Origin: Camillea tinctor
Lineage: Eukaryota; Ascomycota; Sordariomycetes; Xylariales; Xylariaceae
Direction of reading: 5' to 3'
DNA length: 45,453 nt
Assembly: GCA_022578605.1 (NCBI GenBank)
Contig: MU394173.1
Location: 1 to 45,453, forward strand
Part shown: in pieces, positions 45,023 through 45,453 of the stretch
Numbering within the stretch: position 1 is the first letter of the stretch
Layout of the letters: every line of letters begins with the position of its first letter
Translations under genes and position numbers: made by a program
Notes under the pieces: generated by a model
Told to the model about the DNA's origin: nothing
The model's input: the letters and a program-made list of their open reading frames with translations, nothing else
Databases searched by the model: none

Positions 45023-45453
45023 AACTTTTTATGTAATTAAGTTTATTATTAAATTACGTGCATTTATATAAGTTATAATAATTATAATATTAATATATTT
45101 ATTAATTAAAAAAATCTTTTATTTTTAATTATAATATATATATTGCTTTATTAACTTTTATTTTACTTATTATAACCTTTAAATTAAAAATCTCAATTTT
45201 AATATTTTAACTTATTTTTTTAATTATAATAATGTTTATATAACGCTTTTTAACTTTATTGCAATATTATATAACTTAACTTTATTAAATAAAATAATTT
45301 ATTAATTAATTAATATTTATAAATAGATTATTTTATTTTATTGCAAATATATATATTTTTTATAAAGATTATTAATATTTAAAACTATAACTTTAATAAG
45401 AATTTAATAAATTTGCTAAAATATAAAAAGGTTTTTTTTAAAAAAAATCTCAT

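Larger units (their letters stand above)
36418..45453. mobile_element. Large RIP-mutated, AT-rich repeat block, truncated by the window end
   Basis: From about 36,480 to the end the sequence is nearly pure A/T with residual GpC, CpG and CpT, as expected after RIP. The left edge has TGTTACGATGTGGATACC at 36418, like the TG-start of Ty3/Gypsy LTRs, with an inverted GTGGA / TCCAC hairpin just inside; TGTTACGATG also occurs at 36354. I therefore infer an LTR retroelement or nested elements, but no domain can be read and the right end is outside the window. A pocket at about 37,500-37,620 keeps CpA words and seems less mutated. Confidence 0.55.

Noticed and set aside
37501..45453. Possible Gypsy-type reverse transcriptase remains near 41.2-41.5 kb
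   Set aside because: Some codon strings could be forced to resemble a PFGL-type motif, but only by assuming many changes, so it is not evidence.
1..45453. tRNA, rRNA and CRISPR arrays
   Set aside because: No cloverleaf with conserved T-loop sequence, no rRNA-like segment and no spaced identical repeats were seen; tandem repeats found are microsatellites or palindromic units without spacers.
36418..45453. AT-rich block as a centromere
   Set aside because: AT-rich RIP-mutated DNA is typical of fungal centromeres, but a 9-kb truncated stretch with nested elements is equally normal for ordinary heterochromatin; nothing specific supports a centromere.

Overview
The window looks like nuclear DNA of a filamentous ascomycete (Pezizomycotina, probably Sordariomycetes; the class is a guess). 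The signs are short GT-AG introns with CTRAY branch points, an Edc4-type decapping scaffold, a Zn2Cys6 regulator, a LysM/chitin-binding secreted protein, and two very AT-rich blocks whose repeat pairs differ only by C/T and G/A transitions, the mark of repeat-induced point mutation (RIP). All splice models were built by hand from reading frame, splice consensus and protein sense; none has transcript support here.

Left gene-rich arm (1-15,666). A probable end of a pogo/Fot-like transposon (1-93) is followed by a secreted GH5 glycosidase (437-2098, +). Next come a small two-helix membrane protein with a 17-nt first exon (3396-4086, -), a long palindrome-rich divergent promoter region, the Edc4-like WD40 scaffold (6133-10995, +) and a secreted M28 leucine aminopeptidase (12092-13495, -). 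The last two converge.

First AT-rich block (15,667-20,829). This is one DNA transposon with 104-bp terminal inverted repeats next to a TA duplication. Its interior is heavily RIP-mutated and holds three tandem palindromic units and degenerate microsatellites.

Central island (20,830-36,417), lying between two RIP blocks. It holds a polytopic membrane protein of unknown function (21206-22672), a Tsp3-like tetraspanin (24079-25165), an orphan C-terminal exon (25451-25732, -) and a LysM plus chitin-binding protein with a stop codon at the first cysteine of a third chitin-binding domain (26540-27653). It also holds a 75-residue cysteine-rich secreted protein (30702-31097) and a Zn2Cys6 transcription factor (33145-34922) whose first intron contains an assembly gap. 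Between them is sparse, partly decayed sequence. The make-up (chitin-binding and small secreted proteins beside transposons) is that of an effector-type accessory compartment; that is inference.

Second AT-rich block (36,418 to the window end). A RIP-mutated retroelement-like block contains a nested, structurally complete 2,174-bp LTR element (37670-39843) with 160-bp LTRs and a TTAAA target duplication. Near the right end is an 18-bp tandem palindromic array.

I did not find a clearly new multi-gene system. The most informative items are the transition-only LTR and TIR pairs, the interrupted third chitin-binding domain, the small genes recovered by splice modelling, and the in-frame Edc4 intron.
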